Shown here piece by piece: positions 63,816 to 64,000 of a stretch of 64,000 nucleotides of DNA. The notes under the pieces are model-generated. The model did no database searches. It had not been told where the DNA came from and worked only from the letters and a program-made list of their open reading frames with translations. Position numbers and translations under genes: made by a program. This DNA is from Martelella endophytica (lineage in GTDB: Bacteria; Pseudomonadota; Alphaproteobacteria; Rhizobiales; Rhizobiaceae). The stretch is from NCBI RefSeq assembly GCF_000960975.1, contig NZ_CP010803.1, forward strand, positions 2,259,944 through 2,323,943. Direction: 5' to 3'. Position 1 is the stretch's first letter. Every line of letters begins with the position of its first letter.

Positions 63816-63934
63816 AGCTGATGCAGTTGGTGCCCAACTTCTCCCTGGTGCACCGCAACAGCTGTTCCCCTCTGGAGGTTTTGAGAAGCCTTCTAACTCA
63901 AAAGGGCCCCGTTTCACGGTGGCCCTCTTTTTTT
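63816..63934 (+). ncRNA. Small trans-acting-type RNA with three hairpins (AbcR / alpha-r15-like candidate)
   Basis: A compact 119-nt unit is visible. Hairpin 1 (63816-63863): AGCTG with CAGCT, then GTTGGTGC with GCACC(GC)AAC, and a loop containing CTTCTCCCT. A single-stranded linker has TTCCCCTCTGG. Hairpin 2: TTTTGAG (63879-63885) with CTCAAAA (63897-63903). Hairpin 3 is a terminator: AGGGCCCCGT with ACGG(T)GGCCCT, then seven T. Two pyrimidine, anti-Shine-Dalgarno-like windows, the size and the order of elements match Hfq-dependent AbcR RNAs that repress ABC-transporter mRNAs in rhizobia. The family call rests on memory of the architecture, not on alignment. A tandem second copy, if any, lies beyond the window. 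Confidence 0.65.
63903..63934 (+). terminator. Rho-independent terminator of the small RNA
   Basis: A 10-bp stem with one bulged T (63920) and a TTC triloop is followed by TTTTTTT (63928-63934). It is one of the strongest terminators in the window and no coding gene ends before it. Confidence 0.92.
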
Positions 63935-64000
63935 GCCCGCAAATATCTGTTGTTTTTTTTCGCAGCCGGCGATGAAAACTATTGCAATGCGCACAAAAAA

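Overview
The window is a compact, GC-rich, almost purely coding stretch of chromosome from an alphaproteobacterium of the order Hyphomicrobiales, most likely family Rhizobiaceae. Pointers are the fused anthranilate synthase trpE(G) behind a WWW leader peptide, the block ychF-clpS-pth-rplY-prs, the fbcFBC bc1 operon, the lgt-methyltransferase-pgeF set, the marR-response regulator-sensor kinase set, and a terminal small RNA with AbcR-like architecture. I see no phage, insertion sequence, CRISPR array, rRNA or tRNA. The only plainly accessory item is a BrnT/BrnA toxin-antitoxin pair.

Layout. 1-12.3 kb: 3' part of secA, the trp attenuator and trpE(G), a cation diffusion facilitator, queF, a HupE/UreJ permease, an aldo/keto reductase, a ClpP-like protease, a BenE-like permease, and leuA behind its own leucine-rich leader peptide. 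12.3-16.7 kb: membrane-anchored COG5662-like protein, TetR regulator, metallophosphoesterase, glutathionyl-hydroquinone reductase, GNAT acetyltransferase. 16.8-23.6 kb (minus strand): a four-gene MoxR / DUF58 / BatA-DUF4159 / large membrane protein operon. 23.7-28.6 kb: DUF1285, Nudix and cca genes with 4-nt overlaps, two tiny genes, hemF and trmL. 28.7-38.4 kb: DASS transporter, AraC regulator, FUSC efflux protein, and two tandem ABC exporter half-transporters. A short upstream reading frame with a strong ribosome site precedes the first exporter, and an inverted pair of palindromic repeats lies between them. An EEP-family phosphatase follows.

38.6-43.1 kb: fbcFBC (petABC), apt, glutathione peroxidase and brnTA. 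43.2-52.2 kb: ychF, clpS, pth, a GGDEF-EAL protein, rplY, an MHYT-GGDEF-EAL protein and prs. 52.4-57.4 kb (minus strand): a lipoprotein, a creatinase-fold M24 protein without the usual metal ligands, pgeF, a NDUFAF7-like methyltransferase and lgt. 57.5-63.5 kb: a UbiK/BMFP protein, YbjN-like protein, proC, CsaA, a marR-RR-HK operon and a metallo-beta-lactamase-fold hydrolase. The last 500 bases hold the predicted small RNA.

The most interesting material is regulatory RNA. Two amino-acid leader peptides (trpL and leuL) share one unusual layout: a sigma70-type promoter with a 17-bp spacer that puts the transcription start on the A of the leader ATG, so both look leaderless. Third is the unexplained short reading frame and structured leader before the ABC exporters. 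Fourth is the three-hairpin small RNA at the right edge. Functions come from motif and family recognition by eye; no searches were run.
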